A DNA stretch of 64,000 nt from Cladobotryum mycophilum (taxonomy: Eukaryota > Ascomycota > Sordariomycetes > Hypocreales > Hypocreaceae), in contig CM071590.1 in NCBI GenBank assembly GCA_036429605.1, positions 4,340,001 to 4,404,000 of the forward strand, read 5' to 3'. Position 1 is the first letter of the stretch. Every line of letters begins with the position of its first letter. The notes under the pieces were generated by a model that saw only the letters and a program-made list of their open reading frames with translations, searched no databases and was not told the DNA's origin. The translations under genes and the position numbers were made by a program. Positions 36,033 through 46,836 of this stretch are shown here, piece after piece.

Positions 36033-38043
36033 CTAATGGTGGAAGAGACGAATGTTTTGCTGGACAAAGGTGATGCCCAGCTTCTCGGCCGTCTCGAAAA
36101 CGGCACCGTCGTTCTGGCTACCACTAGGAGCGGCAATGTATTTGACGCCGGAACGGGCTACCCTGAAGACGTTGTCGATGAAGGGGAACTGTGACAAAGT
36201 GTTAGCAACAGAGATGAGACGGTATCTAACACTAAATCTAGTACTTACGAAGGCGTCACTCGATACTGTCACATCCTTAAGCTCCTTCATCCAGGCCTCT
36301 CGCTCCTCAGGGGTAAAAGCAGGCGGCACATTCTCAAAGACAGCCTCAAAGGCTTCCCTTTCGGGACCATCCTTGGGGAGCTGGCCACTGACGAGCAGGT
36401 CAATGGCGTTGCTCTTGTCGGGTCGCTTGGTACCCTTCTTCCACTTGATGCTGAGGACACGCTCGTGGAAGCGCATCCACCAGTTGTCGGCCTTGTCGCC
36501 GGCAAGACGGGTGCAGTGAATTCGGGACTGCTGGCCGGCGCCAAGGCCAACGACCTGACCGTTTACGGCGTAGCAGACGGAGTTGGACTGGGTGTATTTA
36601 AGGGTGATGGTGGCGATGGTGAGATCACGGGCAGCGCTCTCGGAGAGGGCACTAGCATCCTTGGGAGTGATGATGGTGTTGAAAGATTTGGGGGTGATTT
36701 CAACATCGTTGCGGTGCTGTTGTATATTGACACCATAAACGGTTCGAGTCTCGATAGGACCAGGGGTGTAGTCGGGGTCGATTTGGAGGACGAGGTACTT
36801 GCCTCCCTTCTTCTTCTTGAGAATCGCAAGGGCAGCGTCCTCGTAACCGGGTGCAATGACACCATCAGAAACCTCCTTGGAGATGATGCTAGCGGTGGGC
36901 ACATCGACGATATCACTCAGGGCAATGACATCACCGAAGCTGCTCATGCGATCAGCACCACGAGCACGCGCGTATGCCTGAGCGAGGGCAGAGTTCTCAA
37001 TGCCCTCGATATCGTTGACAAAGTAGACTTTGCGCTCATCAGCAGTCAAGGGGAGACCAATGGCAGCACCGGCAGGTGAGACGTGCTTGAAACTGGCAGC
37101 AGCAGGCTTGCCCAGGGCCTGCTTGAGCTCCTTGACGAGTGGCCAGGCATTGAGACAGTCGAGGAGGTTGATGTAACCAGGTGATCCGCAGAGAACTTTG
37201 AAGGGAAGCTGGCCGTCGGCAGTGAAGGCAGCAGCAGGCTTCTGATGGGGGTTGGCGCCGTAACGCAGAGAAAGGTACTGATCGCCAGAACCGGCGTACT
37301 CCTTGCGGAAGAAGTCTGAGATGGCGGCGTCGTAGTCAGCAGTGTGTTCGAATGCCTTGAGGGCGTAGCGGTTGCGGCTCGCATCGCTGACCCCGCCCTT
37401 CTCGAGCTCTGTAAGGAAACCAGCATAGTCATTGGGGTCGCTGAGAATGGTAACACGCTTGTGGTTCTTGGCAGCGGCACGGATGAGAGTGACACCACCG
37501 ATATCAATCTCCTCAACGGCCTCGGGGATGCTAACATTGATCTTGGCGACGGTATCCTTGAAGGGGTAGAGGTTGCAGATGACATAGTCAACCTTGTTGA
37601 TATTCTGGTCTGCCAGATCCTTCTCATCGGACTCAAGGTTGCGGGCTAGGATGCCAGCGTGGACGGCGGGATGAAGAGTCTTGACACGACCAGCGAGCAT
37701 CTCCGGGGCCTTGGTAATAGCACTAATGTCCCTGTTTGATGTCGATGTTAGCAAGCGGCTTCTTTCCCCCCCCTCCCACATCAGAGAATTGTTTTCTTTA
37801 TAAAGAAGGAAAAAAAGGGAAGAAAAAAAGAAATTTTGGCATCGCAATGAATTTCTCTTGCTAGCCTTTCAAGATTGAGAGGGGCTATTCTTACTCGACA
37901 GGGAAACCAGACTCGCGAATCATGCGAGCCGTACCTCCAGAGGCTAGAATGCGAACATTCTGCTGGGCAAGACCCTTGGCGAGGTCTAGCAGGCCAGTCT
38001 TGTCGTAGACGGAGACGATGGCGATCTTCTGGCTGTCAGACAT
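36033..38043 (-). CDS. ADE17: Bifunctional AICAR transformylase / IMP cyclohydrolase
   Basis: Minus-strand exons are 38043-37895, 37731-36249 and 36188-36033, giving 595 residues, the usual length. The N-terminal MGS-like cyclohydrolase domain contains IAIVSVYDKTGLLDLAKGL, RILASGGTARMIRESGFPV, VKTLHPAVHAGILAR and VDYVICNLYPF. The C-terminal transformylase domain contains LSLRYGANPHQKPA, LKYTQSNSVCYA, QSRIHCTRLAGDKADNWW and SDAFFPFIDNVFRVA, and ends at QQNIRLFHH. The enzyme carries out the last two steps of de novo purine synthesis: 10-formyl-THF-dependent formylation of AICAR, then ring closure to IMP, in the cytosol. Intron 2 is 60 nt, a multiple of three without stops. Confidence 0.97.
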
Positions 38044-39575
38044 GGTGAAAAAGGAGTGACGGATTTCCTTTTTTGGTCTATTTTCGATGCTCCCTTATCG
38101 ATAACTGACTCAAAGAAAAGGTGAAGATTGATTGATTGTCTCGACTTGTTTGATGACGCCCGCCGTCAAAAATCGGATTTCAATCGTCCAAAGTCAATAA
38201 TAACCTAATCAATTTAAAATAAATAAAAAAATAAAAAAAGAGGGAGAAAAAAGTTTTGGCGGGGTAACCCGGAGGGAGGGATCTATGGTGGGGGTGGTGT
38301 TGAGGGGTCCATGACTCTCTGACGTGACTCTGGTGCTTGTACCCCGTATGTATGACGAAGGTCCATTCCGGTCTACGGCGTTCACATCCACCTCTCTAGG
38401 GCTCCAGGGCTGTATCTCTTTTTTGACATGTGGTGGCGCCACACAGAGGAGGGCTTCTCCCCCTTGGGTAGGTTGTGGCTTTAACTAAGATGGCGTCAAT
38501 ATCTTAGTCTCTGAATAACTTCATATGGAACTGATGATTAGGCCTACAACGTACCTTGATAGCCAAGTCCATGTCTTTTGGATGAAACCAACAAAACCTA
38601 CTTTTGATCCTAAAGTAAGAAAATGCATTAAGCCAAGTAAGCAAAAAAGAATGTCAACCCTTTGTGGTAAGAGGACTTGACTTTTTACCAGCGTTGTTTT
38701 TATGTTATTTAGTTCAGGCTACATGATCATTATATATAAACCAACTACGTAGCAGACTTCATACCATATCTTGGTTCCATATATTGATATTTTATCATAT
38801 GGGGATTAAGGCTTGCCTCGTTCAGGAGCCAAGGCTCACTCACCCATAGCTTTGACATCTACACCACATAAGCCTACCTGTTGATACCATGTCATCCCAT
38901 TTTGGGAGGGGGTGAAAAATATATCACCACCATTTGATTTGCCTAAGCCACCATCTGATTTTTGTATCAGCATCTTGTAATGTGCTCACCTCACAACTTC
39001 CACTAGTCACGAGGTGGATGATGAACGGGGGGTTTGATTACCCATTATTGATATCCATTGAACCATATAAAAAGATAAAAACAATGACCTGCACGTGTCA
39101 CATCAATAATTCAATCTAAATATATATACATTTATTCCAATCTCTTGCTAGAGCCCATAAGCTTTTCACGACCCAAGCCACCGTCGATAACAACACCAGG
39201 TCGGCAAGCATCCGGCTTGGCCACCGGGCGATAGACAGCTTCATCAGAGTCAGATGCTCATTAGATGGACAGCTAGAACATTTCAATAATAATAATACTA
39301 GTCTCGAAAAATCTTTACTTGTTTTGACGCCCTAAAATTATGCATTTTTCACCAATTTCCATATAATTAGCATCTGTGTACCAGCTTCGAGGTTCCTTCA
39401 TTCCCCATGTACGAGTAGTGTCTTTTATTTCTCTATAAATATCCTTCACTACAAAGAATTTCTCTTCTTGGAAGTTCTTTCCTGATTCTGGTTTGGCTGT
39501 CAGGCGTCCCTCTCCCTTCCTCTTGCGTACATACTCTCCTTGTTTTGTATCGCTACTTCTCTTTGCTACCACACA
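38044..39575. other. AT-rich spacer with one unrecognised ORF
   Basis: 1.5 kb upstream of ADE17 and of the glycosyltransferase gene. Much of it, especially about 38500-39150, is clearly more AT-rich than the genic DNA. An unrecognised minus-strand frame lies at its right end. Confidence 0.5.
39315..39572 (-). other. Unrecognised charged ORF overlapping the glycosyltransferase 5' end
   Basis: The frame on the minus strand stays open from about 39608 (after a TGA) down to a stop at 39315 and reads as a basic, protein-like sequence with KDIYREIKDTTRTWGMKEP and SWYTDANYMEIGEKCIILG. No ATG is at its head, so it would need an upstream exon. Another protein-like stretch lies downstream on the same strand at about 39143-39262 (KPDACRPGVVIDGGLGREKL). 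Together they could be exons of a small gene or a relic; I recognise neither. Confidence 0.25.
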
Positions 39576-41685
39576 ATGTTCATCTTCTTCCGGTGCATTT
39601 CCTGGTGCTCATGGCGTCTCGGCGGTTTGAGCATACTTGCGTTATTATGTCTTTCCTGCTGGACTATCGTGGAGGCATTCGCTATTCGTCGTGACGGCTT
39701 CAAAAAGCAACGAACTGTCGTCCATGAAGGGACTTATTCGTCCGTGATCCATCCAGTGCTCGTCGCGCTCTTTCTCGCCCTCTTTGCTCTTTACACGCTA
39801 TTCAACTATCTACTTGTCATCATTTTCACCATAAGGACCAACTGGTCAATCTGGGAAATTACCCAGTTGGTGAAAGATGATGCAGGAGGCACTGCTCTTT
39901 CTCCCTCGTCCTCACTGACTAGTGTTGAGAGCTGGGTCTTTGACGTTGAGGAGCTTGAGCTTGAGACATCGCCCCTGGCTGGAGACGATGGGTACGATAG
40001 ATCCGTCATTCACGGCATCATCATCCCTAATTATACAGAAGAGATTGATACATTGAGAGAGACACTGGAAGTGTTGGCATCTCATCCTCAGTCCAAGGGG
40101 TGCTATGATGTAAGTCAATCTCCACCTTTGGTATCGCCGCTTCTTTGTAGTCCCTGTGGTTAATATACTAATATTTGGTCCGCGTGACCGTTGATAGATC
40201 TGTCTTGCGATGGAGGCGCGAGAAACCGACTCCGAGTCCAAGGCTTCAACTCTTGTAAAGGAGTTTGCTACAACTTTCAGATCGATTGGCTACACGCTTC
40301 ATCCGGCCAATATCCCAGGAGAAGCTGCGGGAAAGGGGAGCAACGTGGCCTGGGCTGCTCGCCAGTTCAGTTCCAGGTATTCACTGGCTGAGCGTTCCAA
40401 CGTCGTATTCACAAATATGGATTGTAAGTGACCGAAGCCCCACACAGATGAACACAGCCTTTCACCGTATGCCTTTGCTATCTCTACATCCTTTATATCA
40501 ACTTTTACGACACAATGTTTCTTATTAACTGAGTTTGGCGCTGACTTTCCCACAGCCGACAGCCATCTGTCACATCGTTACTTTGCCCACATCACCAATA
40601 TGCACTTGGACTATCCTGCAACAGCGGCGACAACCATGTACACGGGCCCAATTATATTTGACAGAAATGCCCACAAGGTCTCTGGGGCTGTTCGTGTTGC
40701 GGATATTTTCTGGAGCGCAAGTGGAATCTCTGGCTTGCACAAAACCTCACCCATCTCACCACCCACCTCCGTTTATTCATTGCCCCTTTTGCTAGTGGAC
40801 CTAGTTGGTGGCTGGGACTGTGGTATCGAGGCTCTTGGCGAAGACTTGCACATGTATCTCAAATGCTTCTTTGCTTTAAACGGACATTTGACTAGTCGTA
40901 CCGTGCCAACCCCTATCAGCCAGACTAACATATCTGGTGGCAACCAGGGAGGTATCCGTGGTATCTGGAATGACACCGCGGCGCGATATAAACAGTCTCT
41001 TCGCCATATGTGGGGTGCTCTCGATACAGGCTTTGTTCTGAGAAGGATGCTCGAGATGTGGAAGAACCGGAAACAGACTTCCAGGGGTTTCTATCCTCTC
41101 CACATAGGACACGGCCCTAGTGCCTATTTTTCAGAAAATCCCCCTAAAGAGGCCAATCCTGAGGAAGATAGTGACGGGTTTCCCGATATTTTCGAAATCA
41201 CTATCGAAAAGCCGCGCTGGGGCCGTGTTGGTTGTTTGATCCATCGACTCTTTGAGGCACACTACCTTCCAGTTCATATGACCATATTGGTCATTGCCGC
41301 CGAGATTTATTCTCGAGCTGTGGGGAGCGAAGACCCTTATGGGCTGAACTGGATATTTTTCATAATCGCCTCTCTGAGGGATCTTATTGTCCTTGGAGTT
41401 CCATTTTACCTATTTCAATACGGACGATTTCATCATCTCTGTGTCGATATTCGCGAACGCGATATGACCAAGGCCGGAATCGCCAAGGGCATGTTCTTCT
41501 CTCGCCGGTCATGGGTTAACTGGTTCGACTTTCCCGTAGCACTCCTTACAGCCCCCTTGTTTGGTTCCTTTCCTTGCGCTCATGCTGAGATAATGCATTT
41601 GTGGACCCTAGATATAGTCTATGCTGTGAGCAGAAAAGCGACCAGGAAACGGGAACAACCTTTGCTGTCGGAAAATATGGTATAG
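39576..41685 (+). CDS. Membrane glycosyltransferase, GT2-like (fungal family)
   Basis: Exons are 39576-40109, 40198-40423 and 40556-41685 (introns GTAAGT...ATAG and GTAAGT...CACAG), giving 629 residues. Two N-terminal hydrophobic segments (LGGLSILALLCLSCWTIV and PVLVALFLALFALYTLF) precede a GT-A-like domain. That domain has the substrate-metal motif NMDSDSHL created across intron 2, an acceptor-side motif IEALGEDLHMY and a RYKQSLRHMWG segment similar to the QxxRW region of processive GT2 enzymes. Two or three further hydrophobic segments follow near the C-terminus (WIFFIIASLRDLIVLGVPFY). The likely reaction is transfer of a sugar from a nucleotide donor at a membrane. The product is unknown. 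The start is the ATG directly before the first membrane segment. Confidence 0.8.
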
Positions 41686-42552
41686 ACGGGCATGATTCTC
41701 TCTTCATATCTTCTTTAGATGGTCACATGAAAAGCAACAGCTGGCACTGTATTGATTTTCAGGGAATTGGGCATATAGCGCATGAGCATAATTGTAATGT
41801 TTAGTGAATCGAGTAAATCGCCATATGTATCTGTATTCGAGACTATTGTGTATATACCGTCATGTACTGATAATCCATCTAATTCATACCTGGAAATTGC
41901 TCTTCATCCTTCTCAGCATTCCAGACTGGAGTGGAGGGCTTGTGCAACAATTGCCCCGAGCTAGCTACCCTGAAACAAAACTCGCACATCCGTCAATTGC
42001 TAATTGAGGGATGGCTCTCCTTCTTATGGATATATGTTCTTAGAGTTAGGATAAGTCTCCTAATGTAAAATCTCATCAAGAGCTCTTGACTAGATGCTTG
42101 ATGATCTTGAGCTGAAGCGATTTCCGACGTCTTCAACATGATAGGGAAAAGTGGACCATTAGTGCAATAAGCTCAACCCAAGCTTGAACATGATCGTTTG
42201 CTCAAACTATGTTTATGTGAGCGAAAGATGAAAAGAAATTTATTTCTATTAAAAGACCAACAGCTTTCCACTTGCAACCATTCATACTCCCATTATATAT
42301 GGTGTAAATGCTCTTACCTCCCAGGTTACTGATTGCTCTGAGGTAGCAACCCATGTATCTGCTGTCTTGAGGTGCGGGATCTGGGGCGGTTGCTCCCGAT
42401 CCAATCACAAGATGCGATAAGGATTTCGACCCCACCGCCAGGAATTTTTTCCCACCTAGCGATTCAGCATTTCTGTAATCAGATTTCAGCGTTGATCTCG
42501 GCGCGAACTGACTGCACTCATTGAGTGATTCTGTCTTCCCAGAGCGAACAAG
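41686..42552. other. AT-rich spacer
   Basis: 3' region of the glycosyltransferase and promoter of PXR1. No gene seen on either strand. Confidence 0.55.
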
Positions 42553-43753
42553 ATGGGGCTGCTCGCGGATTCCAAGAGGTAAAATTATCATGATTGACAG
42601 CCTGTGAACACATTCTCACATTCTTCTCATAGTCGACGACGCATCGGCGCCGACCCAAACAATACGAAATGGACTCGAGACACCACCACGTTCGGTCAGA
42701 AGATCTTGCGATCGCAGGGCTGGGAGCCTGGGCAGTATCTCGGAGTACAGAATTCGGCACATTCTGAACTACACACAGCTGCCAATGCATCATACATTCG
42801 AGTGATTCTCAAGGATGACATGAAGGGTCTCGGCTTCGCCAAATCGAAGGAGGATGAAATCACCGGGCTAGACGTCTTTTCAGATCTACTGAGTCGTTTG
42901 AATGGCAAGTCAGAAGCACAGGTGGATGAAGATGTAGCAGCTCGGATGGTCGTAAAGACCAACCGGTACGTCGAACAGAGATGGGGCGCGATGCGCTTTG
43001 TTAGGGGAGGCCTGTTGGTTGGTGATGCGATGAAGGAGGAGAGCGACCCAAAGGAGGCCTCGGACTCCCAGGGAACAACACCAGAACCCGACGGCTCCGG
43101 AGAGAAATCCAAGAAGCGAAAGGCCGAGTCTCTAGACGATAGCAGCTCGGAATCTTCCAGCGACGAAGATGAGAAAGAGAAGAAGAAACGGCGGAAAGAA
43201 GAGAAGAAGGCAAAGAAGAAGCTTTCCAAGTCCACATCAACAGAGGCCAGCGAGACCGAAAAGCTAAAAAAGGATAAGAAGAAGAAGAAGAAGTCGAAGA
43301 AGGACAGGAAAGCCAAGGGAGAGACCCTCAACGAGTCTGCTAGTGAGGAGGTGGCCGAGTCGGACGAGAAGAGTGGTAGCGGAGAAGACGCGAAGAAATC
43401 CAAGAAGTCGAAGAAGGATAAAAAGGAGAAGAAAGAGAAAAAGGACAAGAAGGAGAAGAAGGAAAAGAAGAAGCGGAAGAAGGACGGATCAGAGAGTCAA
43501 GACACAGAGGCATCTAATGCTGTCCCGTCAATCTCTGCGGTAACCAGCGGACGATCTACTCCATTGCCATCTGGCACTTCAACCCCCATGTCCAACCGAA
43601 ACTTTGTCAGATCGCGCTTCATCGCCCAGAAGAGGCGGGTAATGATGGACGCCGAGGCTGTAAAACAGGTATGGTTCCATCACCATCATTTTCTGAAACC
43701 TCGCGTTGACGCTAACTTTTTCCTTCTCATAGATTCTAATGATCAAAACATAA
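42553..43753 (+). CDS. PXR1: G-patch protein PXR1/PinX1
   Basis: Exons are 42553-42578 (26 nt), 42633-43668 and 43733-43753 (21 nt), giving 360 residues. The first exon supplies MGLLADSKR, joined to RRRIGADPNNTKWTRDTT. The G-patch follows: FGQKILRSQGWEPGQYLG...MKGLGFAKSKED. Then come an R-rich segment (VVKTNRYVEQRWGAMRFVRG) and a long lysine/glutamate tail of KKEK/KKSK repeats (codons about 43096-43492). The end is ILMIKT, close to the family C-terminus. PXR1 is a nucleolar protein needed for snoRNA maturation and pre-rRNA processing, activates the Prp43 helicase through its G-patch, and inhibits telomerase in yeast. Its neighbour RCL1 works in the same pathway. Confidence 0.93.
43095..43495 (+). 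repeat. Lysine-rich KKxK repeat tract in PXR1
   Basis: About 130 codons with a large excess of AAG and GAG give tandem KKSKK/KKEKK units, a disordered basic tail typical of nucleolar proteins. Confidence 0.75.
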
Positions 43754-44370
43754 TACCAGTATATATGAGTCTTGGAGAAGCACAACGGAGTGCGGAGTCG
43801 AGCAGGTTGATTCCCGGTTGCTTGAACAGACTGGAGTTGGTCTGGGGGAAAAGCTGCTCATAGACATTTTCGGAACATGCATGAGCTATTTGCCAGTTTA
43901 GAAAAGAAGCATCAAAAGCAATGGTAGTTAAATTCGAAGGGTTTCTAATTTTCTGACGACACTGAAAAGCTCCTACATGCCATGTTGAAACAGCTTGCCT
44001 CCTAATACCTAATCACTATGGAACTTTGAGAATGGAACTCCTTTTGTATATACAGGGATTATGTTTACCATGAATATTTACTATTCCACATAAGATCTAC
44101 TTATAATTGCCTAATCTTCAAGCTATGGCATGAAAGCCTCAGTGTTGCAGATTTCCAGGGTTGGGGTTATGCTAGCGTCACTATATTCGCAAAAAAAAAC
44201 AATATTCACCGCCTTCCCTTTATAGAATCATGCATCTCAATCAATCGGCAGAAACAATAATTTTCGTCGCCATTGAGAAGCTTCTTTTGCGATCAGCCAA
44301 AGAATATCCCCCCCCTTTTCAAATTAACAAAGGGCTAAGCGACCTGTTCCCTTTTTGTTTTTCTCCCAAA
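43754..44370. other. Spacer between PXR1 and RCL1
   Basis: AT-rich 3' region and promoter. An in-frame extension of RCL1 upstream to 44230 lacks family similarity. Confidence 0.55.
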
Positions 44371-45588
44371 ATGTCCACTTCTTCACCCGAATTCCTGCGA
44401 TTTACGGGCCACCAGTCCTTCGCCCGGCGACTCACGATTGCTACTCTCACCGGCCGACCGGTTCACATCTCCAAGATCAGAAGCTCGTCAGCTACGAACC
44501 CGGGTCTTGCCCCCCATGAGGTTTCCTTTCTGCGACTCCTCGAGGCCATCACAAATGGCAGCTCCATGCAGATTTCATATTCCGGTACCACTATTACATT
44601 CCACCCCGGTCTGATCACCGGAACCATCGCGGGGTTGGGCGCAGCCGAGGGGGATGTTATTGAGCACAGCATCCCGGTTAGTTGCACCCGGGGCATCTCT
44701 TACTTCCTCCTGCCGCTGTGCTTGCTTGCGCCTTTCTCGAAAGCGCATATGAACGTTCGATTCTCCGGCCCGGGCGTCATCACATCCGCTACCGAAACGG
44801 GCGACGTCTCTGTCGACACTTTTCGCACGGCCATCCTCCCTCTCTTTGCCCTATTCGGCATCCCACCGGCAAGGATCGAGCTCCGCGTACTACAAAGATC
44901 TTGCGCCGGCCCCGGTGGCAAGGGTGGCGGAGGCATCGTCGAGCTCAGATTTGCAAGCCAAGTCCGACTTCCCAAGACGCTTCACCTGCACCGCAGTCCT
45001 GGCCGGGTAAAGAAGATTCGGGGAGTTGCATATTGCACAGGCGTCTCAGCCTCGAACAATGCGCGAATGATACATGCGGCGCGTGAGATTCTCAACCCAC
45101 TGGTGGCCGACATTCACATCGCGGCGCAATACGATCAGGCACCTCTGGTACCCACGGGAGACAAATCAAGCAGCAAAAGACGACTAGGAATAGGCTATGG
45201 CTTGAGTTTAGTCGCCGAGTCCAACTCGGTCGGCGTTCTCTACTCAGCAGATGTGGTAGTTCCGCCATCGGGTGGAGAAGTCCCCGAAGAGATTGGAAAG
45301 AAGTGCGCATATCAATTGCTGGAGACGATTGCAAAGGGCGGTTGCGTTACCCCAGTCTCAGCAAGCGCCATGCTGATACTCATGGCCATGGGCTCGGAGG
45401 ATGTTAGTCGACTAAGGCTTGGCAGGGAGGTTATTGGTACAGAAGAATTGGTGGGATTGGCCAGGGATCTGAAGACATTTGGCGCAAGTAGCTGGGGTTT
45501 ACGAGACGTTGATGATGACGATACAGGAGATCTCATTATTTCTGTCAAGGGCACTGGCGTTGGTAACGTGGGCAGGAAGATTGCCTAA
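44371..45588 (+). CDS. RCL1: RNA 3'-terminal phosphate cyclase-like protein
   Basis: A single 405-residue exon. The start at 44371 is chosen because RFTGHQSFARRLTIATLTGR is the family N-terminus. Signatures are GSSMQISYSGTTITFHPG, GRGISYF-type TRGISYFLLPL, CAGPGGKGGGGIVEL and HLHRSPGRVKKIRGVAYCTG. It is the Rcl1 subgroup rather than RtcA, because the catalytic cyclase histidine region is replaced and the KxIRGVAYC signature is present. Rcl1 binds Bms1 and takes part in A2-site cleavage during 18S rRNA maturation in the nucleolus. It is in tandem with PXR1, 617 bases apart. Confidence 0.95.
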   Translation: MSTSSPEFLRFTGHQSFARRLTIATLTGRPVHISKIRSSSATNPGLAPHEVSFLRLLEAITNGSSMQISYSGTTITFHPGLITGTIAGLGAAEGDVIEHSIPVSCTRGISYFLLPLCLLAPFSKAHMNVRFSGPGVITSATETGDVSVDTFRTAILPLFALFGIPPARIELRVLQRSCAGPGGKGGGGIVELRFASQVRLPKTLHLHRSPGRVKKIRGVAYCTGVSASNNARMIHAAREILNPLVADIHIAAQYDQAPLVPTGDKSSSKRRLGIGYGLSLVAESNSVGVLYSADVVVPPSGGEVPEEIGKKCAYQLLETIAKGGCVTPVSASAMLILMAMGSEDVSRLRLGREVIGTEELVGLARDLKTFGASSWGLRDVDDDDTGDLIISVKGTGVGNVGRKIA

Positions 45589-45692
45589 AATCAAAACATG
45601 CATGCTCTTGTTTTCCTTGGCCAAGTAAATATTGGAGTTTTTAAGGCGCTGTGCGATAGATATCTATTGGATTAACGGTGAATAATTTCGTG

Positions 45693-46836
45693 CTATCTGT
45701 TAGGAGGCGCCGGTCGATTCTGTACACTCGCATTCCGCCGCTGTGCCTGTATTGCTGCCAAAGTCGCTCGATAACCAATTGTCTGGAGCGAGTGGGCTGC
45801 CGTCCTCTCAAGTTCCATCGCAGCTCTTCTAATTGAGTGAAGTATATGGTATTCGCCAATAGTTGCGTTGCCAGAGCTCATAAGGTCGGAAAGATAGGTT
45901 CTCGACGTCTCGTCACTCAAATTGTCTCGAGAAACCGGTCCAGATCCTTCAGGGCGTTCATTCGTAGTTCTTCCATCGTCTGGTCCGCCGAATGACTGCA
46001 GTTCGATTCCATCCGCTTCATCCACTATAATATCGGGTGCGTGTCGAGATACTCCACGTTCCTCGGCGTCCAAATCCTCAGGAGACCGATCCGGCAAGGC
46101 TTCTGGGACCAGCTCCGGTAAAAAGGGCTTGAACGTTTTCAGCGCCACTCGAAGATTCTCTCGATCGGTATGTATCGTAAGCATGAGACACTGGAGGGCC
46201 AGGACAACCAGGTCTGCTAGAAAGTAGTAAAGTCGAGAGGCCGGGGGTTTCTGTCCGATGAAATCGATGATAAGCCCGCCATGCTGGTACCCTCGGTGAA
46301 AGTCGGGTCCGACTGGCAGGGAACCGAAGAGATGCAGGAGCATGCAAATGATGTTGGGTATAACAATCAGCACGACATGAACACGACTAGCCGGCATAAC
46401 GAAAGGGAAAGCCTCGTCTTTCGGAGTGAGGTACATGTATTGACCTGCCGCACGTATTGCGAATCGAAACATGGAGCACCTAAGATTCACCAAAGGATAT
46501 CAGCACTTTTGTTCCTCAACAAGCCCAGTTCTCGTTGACAAGACGGTCCACGCACTCCATATAATACAGCGAGCTCAGTTCGGCAAAGACTACCAAGTCG
46601 AGTGTTTTAAGCAAATGAGTCGTAAAAGCCAGCTTCTTCACCAGACCTGGGTTCCTCTTCTTCTTGCTCTTCTTCCGGCGCCGTCTCCCGTTGCGAGATT
46701 GGGAGCGCACTTGCGACTCGTCATCGCGCTCGGGCGAGACGTCTTCATGGACTGCTGCGTCATCGTCATCGTTACCAGGGCGAGGAGACTGGTTACGGGT
46801 TCGCGCGGACGGGGTAGGCGAGGCATCATTGTTCAT
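45693..46836 (-). CDS. DUF1746-family membrane protein (DSC E3 ligase subunit-like)
   Basis: The start is ATG 46836 (MNNDASPTPSARTRNQSPRP). Exon 1 is acidic then basic (RRRRKKSKKKRNPGLVKKLA) and reaches LDLVVFAELSSLYYMEC. A second exon, from about 46484, reads MFRFAIRAAGQYMYLTPKD, IPNIICMLLHLFGSLPVG, YQHGGLIIDFIGQKPP and ADLVVLALQCLMLTIH, and ends at 45693. This is the DUF1746 pattern (several membrane segments and a conserved GGLIIDFIGQK). Such proteins are, as far as I recall, subunits of the Golgi DSC ubiquitin-ligase complex that activates sterol-responsive factors. The intron junction is unresolved: acceptor TCTTAG at 46487 needs a phase-2 donor, and the only GT in that phase (GTATTA) would delete YYM. 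A small sequence error here is possible. Confidence 0.65.

Noticed and set aside
36465..37079. 204-codon plus-strand frame opposite ADE17.
   Set aside because: It lies wholly inside a highly conserved enzyme exon and has no features of its own.
42696..43448. 250-codon minus-strand frame opposite PXR1, rich in Ser, Phe and Leu.
   Set aside because: It is the antisense of the AAG/GAG lysine tract; no domain or start context supports it.
44230..44370. Upstream extension of RCL1 by 47 codons.
   Set aside because: It is in frame, but the extension is unlike the family, and the start at 44371 gives the expected N-terminus.
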